64,000 bases of DNA. It comes from Gammaproteobacteria bacterium (lineage in GTDB: Bacteria > Pseudomonadota > Gammaproteobacteria > Xanthomonadales > Marinicellaceae). The stretch spans positions 186,001 to 250,000 of the forward strand of contig JAWLAO010000004.1 in assembly GCA_041395445.1 (NCBI GenBank). The letters are read 5' to 3'. The stretch's first letter is position 1, and each line of letters starts with the position of its first letter. Under the pieces are notes generated by a model. The model was not told the DNA's origin. It worked only from the letters and a program-made list of their open reading frames with translations, and searched no databases. Below, in pieces: positions 17,637 to 28,990 of this stretch. The position numbers were made by a program, and so were the translations under genes.

Positions 17637-20600
17637 TTACGCTTCTTTTAGAAAATCCTCATAAGATTGAATCTCGACTGATTTTCCTGTTTTTAAGAAC
17701 TCGCTGATTTCGTTTTTATAAATTTTCTCAAAAGTCTTTTCAGCTTCTTCTAGACTCTCACTCAGTAGCTTCATGTTTGCTTTCTCAGGAGAAGAAGGAG
17801 GTGCAAAACCACTGGCAACTTTTGAATACAGATCTGCTAATTTCTCACGCAACTGCTTTTCCGCACTACCCACATAGTTGTCACCAGAAGTGATAACTAA
17901 AGTTTCTTTCAGGCTTTGCAACTGAGCAATTAAATCTTTATTATCTTCAGCGTCTGACTCAGCTGCTGCCAGATAAGCATCAATTTTATAAACAAGATAG
18001 GCAAGTTCCTGATTCATTTCATATAAAGACATAGTGGTTTTATAAAGTTCAGTTCTTTGCTTATCTGTATATGGAGAATCAGGGTCGTTCTTTAGAACAA
18101 CTTCGGTTTCATAGCTTTCTTTACCTTTTGTGAATACAACTTTGTATGTTCCCGCTGGGGCTCGAGGAGTTGTTAATCCACCAAATGCAAAGGTTTTAGC
18201 CTTAGCCAATTTTGGTCTTTTCAGCATTCCATTCCAGTTAACAATATTGATGCCCTTTGCTTTTCCGGCAGGAAGTTCCGCGACCATATTGCCATCTTTA
18301 TCAAAAACTTCCATTTTTGTTTTTCCAAAAATATGTCGTTTCTGTAAATAGTATGCAATTCGGGCATTGTCATTGGGATTAGGACCAACAAACTCCATTT
18401 CGGTACTGTATCCACCAAAACCACTGGCTTCGTTTATCGTTTTTGCTTTTGAAGTAAAGAAATGAACCGGTTTACTTAAAACATCGGCATTGATTTCACG
18501 CAATGGACTGATATCATCAATGATGATAATACCTCTACCATGTGTTGCCATAACCAAATCGTTAGTTTGTGGTTGTAATTCCAAATAATGAACGGCAACC
18601 AAAGGCATGTTATTGGTAAAGTGACTCCAGTTTTTTCCGCCGTCTATTGTAATGAAAAGCCCTCTTTCAGTTCCCAGAAATAACAAATCCGGGTTCTTGT
18701 AATCTTCCTGAAAACTACGAGCAAATCCTTTAATGTCGTCAGTAACTAATGATGTCCAGCTCTTGCCAAAGTCGGTTGTTTTAAAGACATACGGTGTTGA
18801 ATCACCGGCAGTATGACCGTCAAATACCGCATAGGCTGTTCCTCTATCATGAGCACTTGCCTCAATGTGATAAACCCAGGTGCCTTTCGGCAAACCTGAA
18901 ATATTCGACTCCACACTTTGCCATTTCTTACCTGCATTTTTTGTTACCTGAACTCTGCCATCATCGGTTCCAACCCAGACGATTTTTTCATCCAAAGGAG
19001 ATTCTGCAATGGTAAAAATGGTTCCGTAGTTTTCAGCTCCGGAGTTATCTTTAGACAAACCGCCGGAATTTTCTTGATTCTGTTTGGAAGTATCATTGTA
19101 GGTTAAATCTGATGAAATCTTTTTCCAAGTATCGCCGGTATCATCGGAGCGGTATAAAAACTGACTGCCCATATAAATACGATCCGGTTTATTGGGACTT
19201 TGAACCAATGGTGCGTTCCAGTTAAATCGAAGTTTCGGATCACCTTTTTCTTTGAGAGGTTGAATGGTTTTAACTTCATCCAAGCTCTTGTTGAAACGCC
19301 AAACATTTTCAGCACCTTGCATTTCAGAATAAACAATATCTTTGGTTGGATGTTTAATCACTCTGAATCCGTCACCAAAACCAATGCTTTCCCAGTCTCT
19401 GGCTTCTATTCCACCTGGAGAGGACGAAGGTCCGTACCAACTACCATTGTCTTGTAAACCACCATAAACATTATAAGGTTTATGGTTATCAACACTCACA
19501 TGATAGAATTGTGAAATTGGTAAATTGGCGACAATTTCCATGGTATTTGTACCATCCCATGTTCTGTATAGTCCGCCATCAGTCGCAACATACATGCGAT
19601 TGGAGTCATTGATATCAAAAACAATATCGTGAATATCCGGATGCATTTGCCCCAGGTTTTTAAATGTTTTTCCGCCATCACGGCTGATTGAACCAAAAAC
19701 GCCGGCTTTAACAACAACATCCGGGTTTCTCGGATCAACAGTAATTCTGGAGAAATAGAACGGACGCACCACCAAACCAAAGTCATTGTTCAAATGATTC
19801 CATGATTGACCGCCATCATTAGAACGGTATAACCCTTTTTCGCTATCTTTTTCAGTTTCTAATACCGCATAAACAATATTGCTGTCCGAAGGAGCAACAG
19901 CTACTGCGATGCGACCGAGTTTCCCTTCAGGAAATCCGTTGTGGATTTTATTCCAGGTTTTGCCGGAATCAACAGACTTGTATAACGCACTATTGTTGCC
20001 ACCGGAATTGAAGGACCACCCTGTTCTTCTGAATTCCCACATAGAAGCATAAAGCACCGATGAATCACTTGGATCCATTATGACATCAGAGCAACCAGTC
20101 TTATTGTCAATATATAAAACCTTTTCCCAAGAACTGCCATCATCAGTTGATTTATAGATACCACGCTGATCGCTATCACTCCAAAGAGCACCTAAGACAC
20201 AAACATAAAGTTCATTTCGGTTTTTGGGATTAATTTCAATTCCGGCAATTCTTTCCGAGTTTTCAAATCCAACTCGTTTCCAGTTTGTACCGCCATCATC
20301 AGAACGGAACAAACCATCACCTGTTGAAACCGAGTTTCTGGTCCAGGTTTCACCGGTTCCTACCCAAATCGTTTTGTCCGGTTGAACCGGATCAACTTTG
20401 ACGACGCCAATGGATTGAACATGATCATCAAAAATCGGGTCGAATGATGCTCCTCCATTCTGGGAACGCCAAACACCACCTCCGGCTGAACCGATGTACA
20501 TCACTTTGCTGTTTTGTGGATGAACCTCAATGTCATTAATACGCCCACTCATGACAGCGGGACCAATTTGTCTGGCCGTCATATTACCAAATAATGCATC

Positions 20601-20690
20601 ACCTTTTAATACGGCCTCGTCAGCAAAAGATGATGATGAAAGTCCAAGAGCCAGAATTAAAGCTGATTTTTTATAAAACGAAGATTTCAT
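17637..20690 (-). CDS. large secreted BNR/sortilin-like beta-propeller protein
   Basis: About 1017 residues, with signal peptide (MKSSFYKKSALILALGLSSSSFA) and many Asp-box repeats of the form S-x-DGG-x-(S/T)-W (SQNGGASF, SDDGGTNW, STDDGSSW, SNDGGQSW, SRDGGKTF, SDDTGDTW). These Asp boxes are typical of two stacked beta-propellers of the sortilin/VPS10-like superfamily; the C-terminal 250 residues form a separate helical domain. Such proteins are often annotated as glycosyl hydrolase or sialidase, but Asp boxes alone do not show that activity. AGGTGAT precedes the chosen ATG. It is followed closely upstream by the LolA-like gene (11 bases), suggesting an operon. Confidence 0.78.
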   Translation of the reverse strand: MKSSFYKKSALILALGLSSSSFADEAVLKGDALFGNMTARQIGPAVMSGRINDIEVHPQNSKVMYIGSAGGGVWRSQNGGASFDPIFDDHVQSIGVVKVDPVQPDKTIWVGTGETWTRNSVSTGDGLFRSDDGGTNWKRVGFENSERIAGIEINPKNRNELYVCVLGALWSDSDQRGIYKSTDDGSSWEKVLYIDNKTGCSDVIMDPSDSSVLYASMWEFRRTGWSFNSGGNNSALYKSVDSGKTWNKIHNGFPEGKLGRIAVAVAPSDSNIVYAVLETEKDSEKGLYRSNDGGQSWNHLNNDFGLVVRPFYFSRITVDPRNPDVVVKAGVFGSISRDGGKTFKNLGQMHPDIHDIVFDINDSNRMYVATDGGLYRTWDGTNTMEIVANLPISQFYHVSVDNHKPYNVYGGLQDNGSWYGPSSSPGGIEARDWESIGFGDGFRVIKHPTKDIVYSEMQGAENVWRFNKSLDEVKTIQPLKEKGDPKLRFNWNAPLVQSPNKPDRIYMGSQFLYRSDDTGDTWKKISSDLTYNDTSKQNQENSGGLSKDNSGAENYGTIFTIAESPLDEKIVWVGTDDGRVQVTKNAGKKWQSVESNISGLPKGTWVYHIEASAHDRGTAYAVFDGHTAGDSTPYVFKTTDFGKSWTSLVTDDIKGFARSFQEDYKNPDLLFLGTERGLFITIDGGKNWSHFTNNMPLVAVHYLELQPQTNDLVMATHGRGIIIIDDISPLREINADVLSKPVHFFTSKAKTINEASGFGGYSTEMEFVGPNPNDNARIAYYLQKRHIFGKTKMEVFDKDGNMVAELPAGKAKGINIVNWNGMLKRPKLAKAKTFAFGGLTTPRAPAGTYKVVFTKGKESYETEVVLKNDPDSPYTDKQRTELYKTTMSLYEMNQELAYLVYKIDAYLAAAESDAEDNKDLIAQLQSLKETLVITSGDNYVGSAEKQLREKLADLYSKVASGFAPPSSPEKANMKLLSESLEEAEKTFEKIYKNEISEFLKTGKSVEIQSYEDFLKEA

Positions 20691-20701
20691 ATCAATCACC
20701 T

Positions 20702-21502
20702 TTATTTATTTTCAGCAGATGCTTCTGCGGTCTCTGTTTTTTCAGTTGCAGTTTCAGTCTCAACAGGCATGTCAAAATCAGTCTGAGAAACTTGAGGATT
20801 TAATTCAACTTTGGAAACAGTCATTGTCACGGCGGGACCATCTTTTAACCCTTGAGTCATTGAAAATGGCACATAAAAGCCTTCCACTTCCTGATAGTCG
20901 CTCATTTTGTTCTCGCCAACCTTACCTTTCATAGGTCCTTGGCGAATTTCTGTCTCAACAGCTACCGGAACAAAAGCCTCAGTATCAAAATAGTAATAAC
21001 TAATATCCTCAACAGATTCACCATCAACTGTTAAAGGCTCTTTTACCAATTTGACTTTGTAGGTATCTGACCCTTCCTTACTCTCTGTTCCCATTAACTC
21101 AACGGTGTAACCGTTTTCTTTCCAATTTAAAAAAGGACTTGGAAAGTCATTCATCTCCAATTTACGGTTTTCAGTCGATTCTGCGTCAGCTTTTTCCGCT
21201 TTCATGGTCATGAAGTTCGTACTCCACATGGTTTCGCCATCGAAAACACCTTGTTTCAATTCCTTACCTTGAAAGGTGAACTTCATGTATTGGCGTCCAT
21301 CTTTAAGGCTAAGAATTTCAAACGGGAACTTCATACCACCCTGATTGAATTCTCCGGAAAGTTTCATTCCCTGTAAATTATTCCATGCTTCAGAACCACC
21401 GGTATTCTCAATATATCCGTTAATAATTTCATCAACCTCAACCGCTTGAGCTGAAGTAAAAGTCATTGTCGCAAGAATCAGAGTTTTAATTGTATTTTTC
21501 AT
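20702..21502 (-). CDS. LolA-like outer membrane lipoprotein-sorting family protein
   Basis: 266 residues with a signal peptide (MKNTIKTLILATMTFTSAQA), then a domain beginning VDEIINGYIENTGGSEAWNNL with beta strands typical of the LolA/LolB-like fold (GMKLSGEFNQGGMKFPFEIL, YMKFTFQGKELKQGVFDGETMW). The tail is Glu/Thr-rich and disordered. It shares that opening with many secreted proteins called outer membrane lipoprotein-sorting proteins, whose role is not established. It is the first gene of a pair with the BNR-repeat protein. The ATG at 21502 is preferred over an upstream TTG. Confidence 0.65.
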   Translation of the reverse strand: MKNTIKTLILATMTFTSAQAVEVDEIINGYIENTGGSEAWNNLQGMKLSGEFNQGGMKFPFEILSLKDGRQYMKFTFQGKELKQGVFDGETMWSTNFMTMKAEKADAESTENRKLEMNDFPSPFLNWKENGYTVELMGTESKEGSDTYKVKLVKEPLTVDGESVEDISYYYFDTEAFVPVAVETEIRQGPMKGKVGENKMSDYQEVEGFYVPFSMTQGLKDGPAVTMTVSKVELNPQVSQTDFDMPVETETATEKTETAEASAENK

Positions 21503-21667
21503 GAGCTTTCTCAATTTGGTTAATAACAGCGTTTATCATACAAATGAGAAATATTGAAGTCTATATGCTAAAGGTCACATGGTGGTTTTGAATCACCTAA
21601 ATGATGAATGAATTTATCTCATACTTACCATTAAGTAATGATTTGCTTTTTTCTGTAACTTAATGAA

Positions 21668-23697
<2,030 letters not shown>

Positions 23698-25035
23698 TCA
23701 TTCAAAACCATTAATAAAAATATAATCAAAATCTTCAGGAAGTTCTACGGCTCCGATATCGCACTCGGCTGTTCCATTGCCATCTCCGTCATGCGGACGT
23801 CCAATCCCGGATAAGTCACGGGTATTGCTGGTACAACCTGATGTTGAATCCACATCAACCAATGGACTGGAAATTGATGGAGGTGTTATTAGTCTAGATC
23901 CCCCATAAAACCCAAGGGGCAATAATTTGGAATCAGTATTTTTGATATCATAGGCAAAACTTCCCGAGCATGATGTTCCACTATCAACATTTCTGTGATA
24001 GGTCGGAGTACTTGTGGCATCATCAATACAACCAACGGTTGTATCAAAAGCATTTCTCTGTACTTGAGTGTTTGAGTTTAAAGTTGAATTAACTTCAAAC
24101 CCCTGATTTTTGGTAAATGTATTAAATCTGACCGTATTTACAGTATTATCGTGGATATGTATAGTATTTGTAGCCGTGTTTTCAATGAATAGCGAGTTTT
24201 CTATATAACCTTTACTGAAAACCGATAAAAACACATCAGTACCCGTGTTTTGCATAAAAAGAGATTCCTTAATACTGATTTTGTTATTGCCTGTTTCGAT
24301 ATTGTTGTGGTTATTGATGAATTCGCTTCTGTTTATGATAAATGTTTCAATTCCATTATTGAATGTACCATAGTGATATATTGACCCGCCAAAACTGGAT
24401 GAGTTGTTAGTGAATATTGTGTCACTGACGTCCAATAAATAATTCTCAAGATAAATGGCTCCTCCTTTACTGGTTGCCTGATTATTGATGAACTCTGAAT
24501 TGTACACTCTAATCCATCCACCGGAATTATAAGCGTTAATCGCCCCACCACTACTACTTGTTCCAGCAGAGTTATTGATAAACTTCACATCATCAATTAT
24601 TAACTCGTTAGTTGCGACCACATCAATGGCACTTGATTTTGCACCACCTATTCGGAATCCACTTAATGAAACAACATCTTGTCCTGATGTATTGATTTGG
24701 AAAATATGACCTGTATTGTTGACAGAAGGATATAAAACTAGCTTGTCTGAGCCAGGTCCAATAATGGAAACCCCTTCAATGATTGGGTATTGAAATCCAA
24801 GTTCAATAGCATCATTAAGGACATTAGGAAGCAATTCAATTACATCTTGGGTAGGAAATGTCTGGCCGGCCGGGCATTGGTCAACGGCAACATTAAGATT
24901 AGCTGCTAGCAAGGCTTCTTTTAAAGTACAATTTCCATCATTTGTTTGTGTATCCTGATTGCTATCAACGAGTATAATAGTTGCCTCAACCACCTGGCAA
25001 CATAGTAGTATAGATAGGAATAAATACTTTTTCAT
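23698..25035 (-). CDS. secreted CSLREA-domain beta-helix protein with IFINGFE tail
   Basis: 445 residues: signal peptide, then an N-terminal CSLREA-like segment (NDGNCTLKEALLAAN), then a long right-handed parallel beta-helix region with many short Asn-rich turns (FINNSAGTSSSGGAINAYN, FTNNSSSFGGSIYH). The end is a choice-of-anchor style C-terminus (GIGRPHDGDGNGTAECDIGAVELPEDFDYIFINGFE region). The final hydrophobic-acidic tail recurs in two other secreted proteins in this window. Likely a surface or exported protein; function unknown. It follows the next beta-helix gene with a 50-base gap. Confidence 0.75.
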   Translation of the reverse strand: MKKYLFLSILLCCQVVEATIILVDSNQDTQTNDGNCTLKEALLAANLNVAVDQCPAGQTFPTQDVIELLPNVLNDAIELGFQYPIIEGVSIIGPGSDKLVLYPSVNNTGHIFQINTSGQDVVSLSGFRIGGAKSSAIDVVATNELIIDDVKFINNSAGTSSSGGAINAYNSGGWIRVYNSEFINNQATSKGGAIYLENYLLDVSDTIFTNNSSSFGGSIYHYGTFNNGIETFIINRSEFINNHNNIETGNNKISIKESLFMQNTGTDVFLSVFSKGYIENSLFIENTATNTIHIHDNTVNTVRFNTFTKNQGFEVNSTLNSNTQVQRNAFDTTVGCIDDATSTPTYHRNVDSGTSCSGSFAYDIKNTDSKLLPLGFYGGSRLITPPSISSPLVDVDSTSGCTSNTRDLSGIGRPHDGDGNGTAECDIGAVELPEDFDYIFINGFE

Positions 25036-25085
25036 AACTTTCCCCTTTTTTAATCATTTACTTCAATAACAATTCATTCCGCGAT

Positions 25086-27176
25086 TTACTGACAAATAAT
25101 TCCATCAAAACTGTCTGTAAAAATATAATCAGCCACATCTAATTGGTTGATGGTAATCACTTCGGCTCTTTCAATAACTCCGGCTTGAGTTCCCACGTCA
25201 CCAACAATTTCATTAAGGTGTGTTCCTGTCACTCCGGTATGATTGATATCTACTGTAAATGGCTGAAGATCCCCTGTTCCGAAAGAAACTTCTCCTCCAT
25301 TGCTGAAAGTGCAATTTGAATCGGGATTTTCACATCGAAGTCCGATTTCTTCCAACCAAAGATTGGTTGCTTCTGCCTGACATTGAATCGTGCATGTTAA
25401 AGCTGCTGTTGTAGTGATTTCTTTGTGGGAACAGCTTATTGAATAGTCAGGTTCACCCAATAATGTCACTCCGGGTGAAAACTCGGAAGTACGACCACCG
25501 GCATCGGTGGCTGTGGTGACAATAACATCGCCTTCGGAAATGGTTCCCTGTGCGGTCAATGTTCTTGTTACCGGATTTCCAACAATATATTGGCTCTGAC
25601 TAAAAGTGGTACTTGCCAACCAGGTTTTTCCTTCCTGACCATCCGCATCAGCAGCATAAACATCAATGGTAATCGGATAATCACTAGCCGCATAGTGGCT
25701 GTCTATCCAGTAATTGATACTCAGACGGTTGCCTGATGGATCATGAGCGGCAGTATTGATTTCTGGGAAATTCTGTAATCGGTTAGCACCGGAGTCAAAA
25801 TCACCAGGGTCATTGGGTGTGAAGCCATCAGCCTCAAGATCGATGCCTTGATTGGTATTATTGTAAAAGCTATTATATCTGACCTCAATCGCATTGTTAG
25901 TGAAACCGCTCATATATAAACCACAGCCTGCTGAAGCACTACACGGTCCATTATTGGCAATAATGTTTTCTTCGCCGGGTGCACCTATCTTGGTATTGAT
26001 GGCAATACCGCCAGCATAGATCCCCATTTGGTTTCCCAGAGGTGTCTGACCATCAATACCCACACCAATGTAGTTGCCTAATAGGTCAACATTTTTAAGT
26101 GGGGAATCAGAACTGTGTGATAAATCAATCGCTCGACCACTATTTCCGGAAACGACATTATTTTTTACAATTATATTTCTGCCTGTGTTGAGAGTAATCC
26201 CTTCTCGGTTTGGAAGAGCAGAAAGCCCGCTAATATCTGTTCCAATAAGATTGCCATCAATGACCAGATTTATTTCCTTATCAGAAGCAGATACGTGTAT
26301 GCCTGTTATATTATTGCCTGAAATCAGGTTACCCAAACCGGGAGTTTCATTACCAATTACTATGTTGGAATTCGCTCTGGTAGATAAAATGATGCCAGTA
26401 CTATCATTCGGAACAGCCAGGTCTCCTTCAGGGTTAGTTCCTATTTTATTGCCAAAAACACCGACACTACCCTCAGAGAGATAATAATCAAAATAAATTC
26501 CAAATTGTAAATTTCCAGAAATCACATTACCTTGAGTAGCCATATTTCCACCAATGATATTGTTTGTTCCTCCATTGGTAGTGACTATAACTCCATACTT
26601 ATTGGGAGCACTCGCTTGTCCAAAAGGAATACTCAAACCCAGCCACGAGCTTGTGATGGAGTTGTTAAAAGCATCATCATCGTAGTCTCCTGTGAAATAA
26701 CCAATTCTCACTCCGGCATTGTACCAATTGATAAGAGCAAGAGCTTTAATGTGGCTGTTTTCCAAAAGTGTCAATCCGTCTAAAGTATCCGAAGGTCCAG
26801 GGTCTTGATCTCCTGCTAAAGAGCCATCCAAAACAATGGTTGGATTACCAACATTAGAAGTTCCGGCTGTTGTGCCATCAATTGTAATGTCAATCAGATT
26901 TGGTAATTCAGATTCGGGTTGTATCAACCAATATTGAAAAGCCGTTGCTCCTGAACCTCCTTGAAAATAATTTTCATTGATTGGATCAACAGGAATATTA
27001 AATTCAATGGTGTCAGCACCAACGGTAGCCAACGCATCGTTTATCGCTCCGCGTAATGTGCAGATGGAAACATTGCACACATCTCCGTCTGATGTTGAAT
27101 TAACTGTAAATACATCTGCGTTTACAGCTTGTATCGAGATTACAAAGGTAAATAGTAATAGTTTGAACGATTTCAT
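25086..27176 (-). CDS. secreted CSLREA-domain beta-helix protein with IFTDSF tail
   Basis: 696 residues with a signal peptide (...ISIQAVNA), a CSLREA-like opening (DVCNVSICTLRGAIND), a beta-helix region rich in N-x-I-x-G-N turns (NVISGNLQFGIYFD, NLISGNNITGIHV, NNVVSGNSGRAIDL), and a C-terminal Ig-like part with paired cysteines. The end is ADYIFTDSFDGIICQ, a variant of the IF-x-D-x-FE tail with extra residues. The protein is probably exported. It precedes the neighbouring beta-helix gene on the same strand, so they may be co-transcribed. Confidence 0.75.
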   Translation of the reverse strand: MKSFKLLLFTFVISIQAVNADVFTVNSTSDGDVCNVSICTLRGAINDALATVGADTIEFNIPVDPINENYFQGGSGATAFQYWLIQPESELPNLIDITIDGTTAGTSNVGNPTIVLDGSLAGDQDPGPSDTLDGLTLLENSHIKALALINWYNAGVRIGYFTGDYDDDAFNNSITSSWLGLSIPFGQASAPNKYGVIVTTNGGTNNIIGGNMATQGNVISGNLQFGIYFDYYLSEGSVGVFGNKIGTNPEGDLAVPNDSTGIILSTRANSNIVIGNETPGLGNLISGNNITGIHVSASDKEINLVIDGNLIGTDISGLSALPNREGITLNTGRNIIVKNNVVSGNSGRAIDLSHSSDSPLKNVDLLGNYIGVGIDGQTPLGNQMGIYAGGIAINTKIGAPGEENIIANNGPCSASAGCGLYMSGFTNNAIEVRYNSFYNNTNQGIDLEADGFTPNDPGDFDSGANRLQNFPEINTAAHDPSGNRLSINYWIDSHYAASDYPITIDVYAADADGQEGKTWLASTTFSQSQYIVGNPVTRTLTAQGTISEGDVIVTTATDAGGRTSEFSPGVTLLGEPDYSISCSHKEITTTAALTCTIQCQAEATNLWLEEIGLRCENPDSNCTFSNGGEVSFGTGDLQPFTVDINHTGVTGTHLNEIVGDVGTQAGVIERAEVITINQLDVADYIFTDSFDGIICQ

Positions 27177-27237
27177 AATGATACTTCTTTGGTTGTTTCC
27201 TTTTATAACAACCCAAAGAGGAATTTACTGACACCAA

Positions 27238-27270
27238 AAACCGAAAAGATATAAAAAATCTTCTCGGTTT
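27238..27270 (-). terminator. probable terminator after the lipoprotein pair
   Basis: On the minus strand AAACCGAGAAGAT pairs with ATCTTTTCGGTTT (one mismatch) around a seven-base loop, followed by a short T run. It lies 21 bases past the stop of the downstream lipoprotein gene. Confidence 0.55.
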
Positions 27271-27291
27271 AGTCTGCTAGTGAATCTCGAA

Positions 27292-27867
27292 TTATTTACA
27301 CGATGTTGGTTTCATCATCTCTCCCCATTTTTGTTCCGCATTTGGATTTTGTTTTTTCAACAAATCAAAAAAAGCAAACTGGGTAATGATATTTATAGAT
27401 TTAAGATTTGCATAAAGCTCCTTATGATTGCGATATTCAAAGATTAGTTTGGAAAAGTCTGCAAATAACTCTTTAGCTTCCTTATTGATTTGCATATTCA
27501 TATGCTCTTTGTTGATTGCACTTTCAACGACAGCTTTTTGTTGTGGGTTCATGGTCATTACATGTTGACCAATTTTCAAAAGTTGGTTTTGATAGTTTTC
27601 CAAAGATGTATGAAATGTCTTTTCGACAGATTCAGCATCCGGTTTATCCTTTAATAAATCAACTGTTTCTTTCATTGCTTTACGATAAATCGCAACAACC
27701 TGCTCGCCGGCTTGTTCCGGCGAGAGCTTTTTACAACCACTATTGTTACTTTGATTTGTTGAACCTATCACTTCTTCACCTTCTTCCTTCCCTCCACAAG
27801 CTGTCATCACCAGAATTCCAATAATCACCAAGAATTGTGTTACATGTTTAAAATTTTTACTTTTCAT
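27292..27867 (-). CDS. lipoprotein of unknown function
   Basis: 191 residues. The N-terminus is a lipoprotein signal with lipobox LVMTAC followed by Gly-Gly, which would not favour inner-membrane retention by a +2 Asp rule. The rest is predicted alpha-helical and charged (EQAGEQVVAIYRKAMKETVDLLKDK onward) and ends PTSCK. No family recognised. It follows another lipoprotein gene by 11 bases, so the two form a likely operon. Confidence 0.65.
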   Translation of the reverse strand: MKSKNFKHVTQFLVIIGILVMTACGGKEEGEEVIGSTNQSNNSGCKKLSPEQAGEQVVAIYRKAMKETVDLLKDKPDAESVEKTFHTSLENYQNQLLKIGQHVMTMNPQQKAVVESAINKEHMNMQINKEAKELFADFSKLIFEYRNHKELYANLKSINIITQFAFFDLLKKQNPNAEQKWGEMMKPTSCK

Positions 27868-27878
27868 TTCTTTCCCTA

Positions 27879-28301
27879 TCAGTCAATATCACCCAATGCC
27901 ATAGTTCCTTTAATATCCAGAAATGCCAGTTGAGCTGTTTTGTTTCCATCAAATTTGACGGTTTGGATGTACCATGTACCCTCTGATTCAGGCTCTTCTT
28001 CAAATTTCATCAAGGTATAGCTGTTTTTGCCGTTCATCAGTTTGCTGATTCTGTAACAGGTTGAGTTTAGAATGCTTCTATCGTCACCCTCTGCTGATGC
28101 CAGGTCTTTGTATTTTCTGTTACGGTCAGAACCGTTATAAACCACCAAACCAGCAGCTCCGCTATAATCACCACCCTTGTCAGAGCAGGCTTTAATCAAT
28201 TTCGAAAGATTGCTTTCCACTCTCTCTCTTGGAGTGCCGCTCTCTCCGCAAGCTGTTAATACAATGACCAGACTTAAAATAATTAGTTGTTTCAATTTCA
28301 T
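27879..28301 (-). CDS. lipoprotein of unknown function
   Basis: 140 residues with lipobox VLTAC (MKLKQLIILSLVIVLTACGES). The mature part holds two further cysteines (KACSDKGG and STCYRI) that could form a disulfide, and beta-rich segments (YTLMKFEEEPESEGTWYIQTVKF). I do not recognise the family. It heads a two-gene unit with the helical lipoprotein and is divergent from the sigma factor/kinase operon 152 bases away. Confidence 0.65.
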   Translation of the reverse strand: MKLKQLIILSLVIVLTACGESGTPRERVESNLSKLIKACSDKGGDYSGAAGLVVYNGSDRNRKYKDLASAEGDDRSILNSTCYRISKLMNGKNSYTLMKFEEEPESEGTWYIQTVKFDGNKTAQLAFLDIKGTMALGDID

Positions 28302-28453
28302 TTTCTCCTCACAAATTGTTGTTTAGTAGAATGTTTAACAACATAAGCCGGTTTTTACTGACATTTTTTTATTCTGACTCTCAAAAAAAGTATTCTCTTG
28401 AGTTGAGAAACTCGGTTTGATAACATGATTAGGACTCTTACAATGACTAAAAC

Positions 28454-28990
28454 ATGCTAAGCGATGATGTCACCAAACTGATAAACCGTGAAGGAATTGA
28501 GGCAACTCATGACCAGTATCAGGATATGGATTTGATTTATCAGCATTTGAAAAAAATCGCTCACGGGCAAAGATTAAAAGTTCAGGATGCCGGTCTCAAT
28601 ACAACGGCACTTGTCAATGAAGCGTGGTTAAAAAGCCAAAAAAATAAAAACACATTCAATGACCGCAATCATTTTTTTGCTTATTGTTCACTGGCAATGA
28701 GGCACATATTACTGAATGAGGCTAAAAAGAACCGTGCGATGACTTATCTGGATGACACAATCGTTCCCGAGTTAGAAGTCATCAACGAATCTGACTATTT
28801 AATTGAGCTGGACCGATGTCTGACAAAACTCAAATCTTACAATGAACGTCTGGAAAAAGTTTTCACTTATAAATTTTTTGGTGATATGGATTTTAATGAC
28901 ATTGCAGATGTGATGAATCTCAGTGAGAGAACAGTTTTTCGTGATTGGCAAAAAGCCAGAACCATGCTGGCAGCTGCCATGCAAGCATGA
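28454..28990 (+). CDS. ECF sigma factor, PF07638 type
   Basis: 178-residue sigma factor of the ECF family often called Sigma70_ECF (PF07638). It has the family signature LNTTALVNEAWLK followed by FNDRNHFFAYCSLAMRHILLNEAKKNRA in region 2 and a region 4 helix-turn-helix (DFNDIADVMNLSERTVFRDWQKARTML). The kinase ATG overlaps its stop as ATGA. In related bacteria these sigma factors are encoded next to Ser/Thr kinases with TPR tails, and phosphorylation control of the sigma factor has been proposed. Confidence 0.85.
   Translation: MLSDDVTKLINREGIEATHDQYQDMDLIYQHLKKIAHGQRLKVQDAGLNTTALVNEAWLKSQKNKNTFNDRNHFFAYCSLAMRHILLNEAKKNRAMTYLDDTIVPELEVINESDYLIELDRCLTKLKSYNERLEKVFTYKFFGDMDFNDIADVMNLSERTVFRDWQKARTMLAAAMQA

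Noticed and set aside
17637..20690. Sialidase or glycosyl hydrolase assignment
   Set aside because: Asp-box repeats are shared with non-enzymatic sortilin-like propellers, and I could not find the sialidase Arg triad or RIP motif.
26074..26484. A 136-codon frame antisense to the beta-helix gene
   Set aside because: Shadow of the repeated codons on the other strand; no start site or family.
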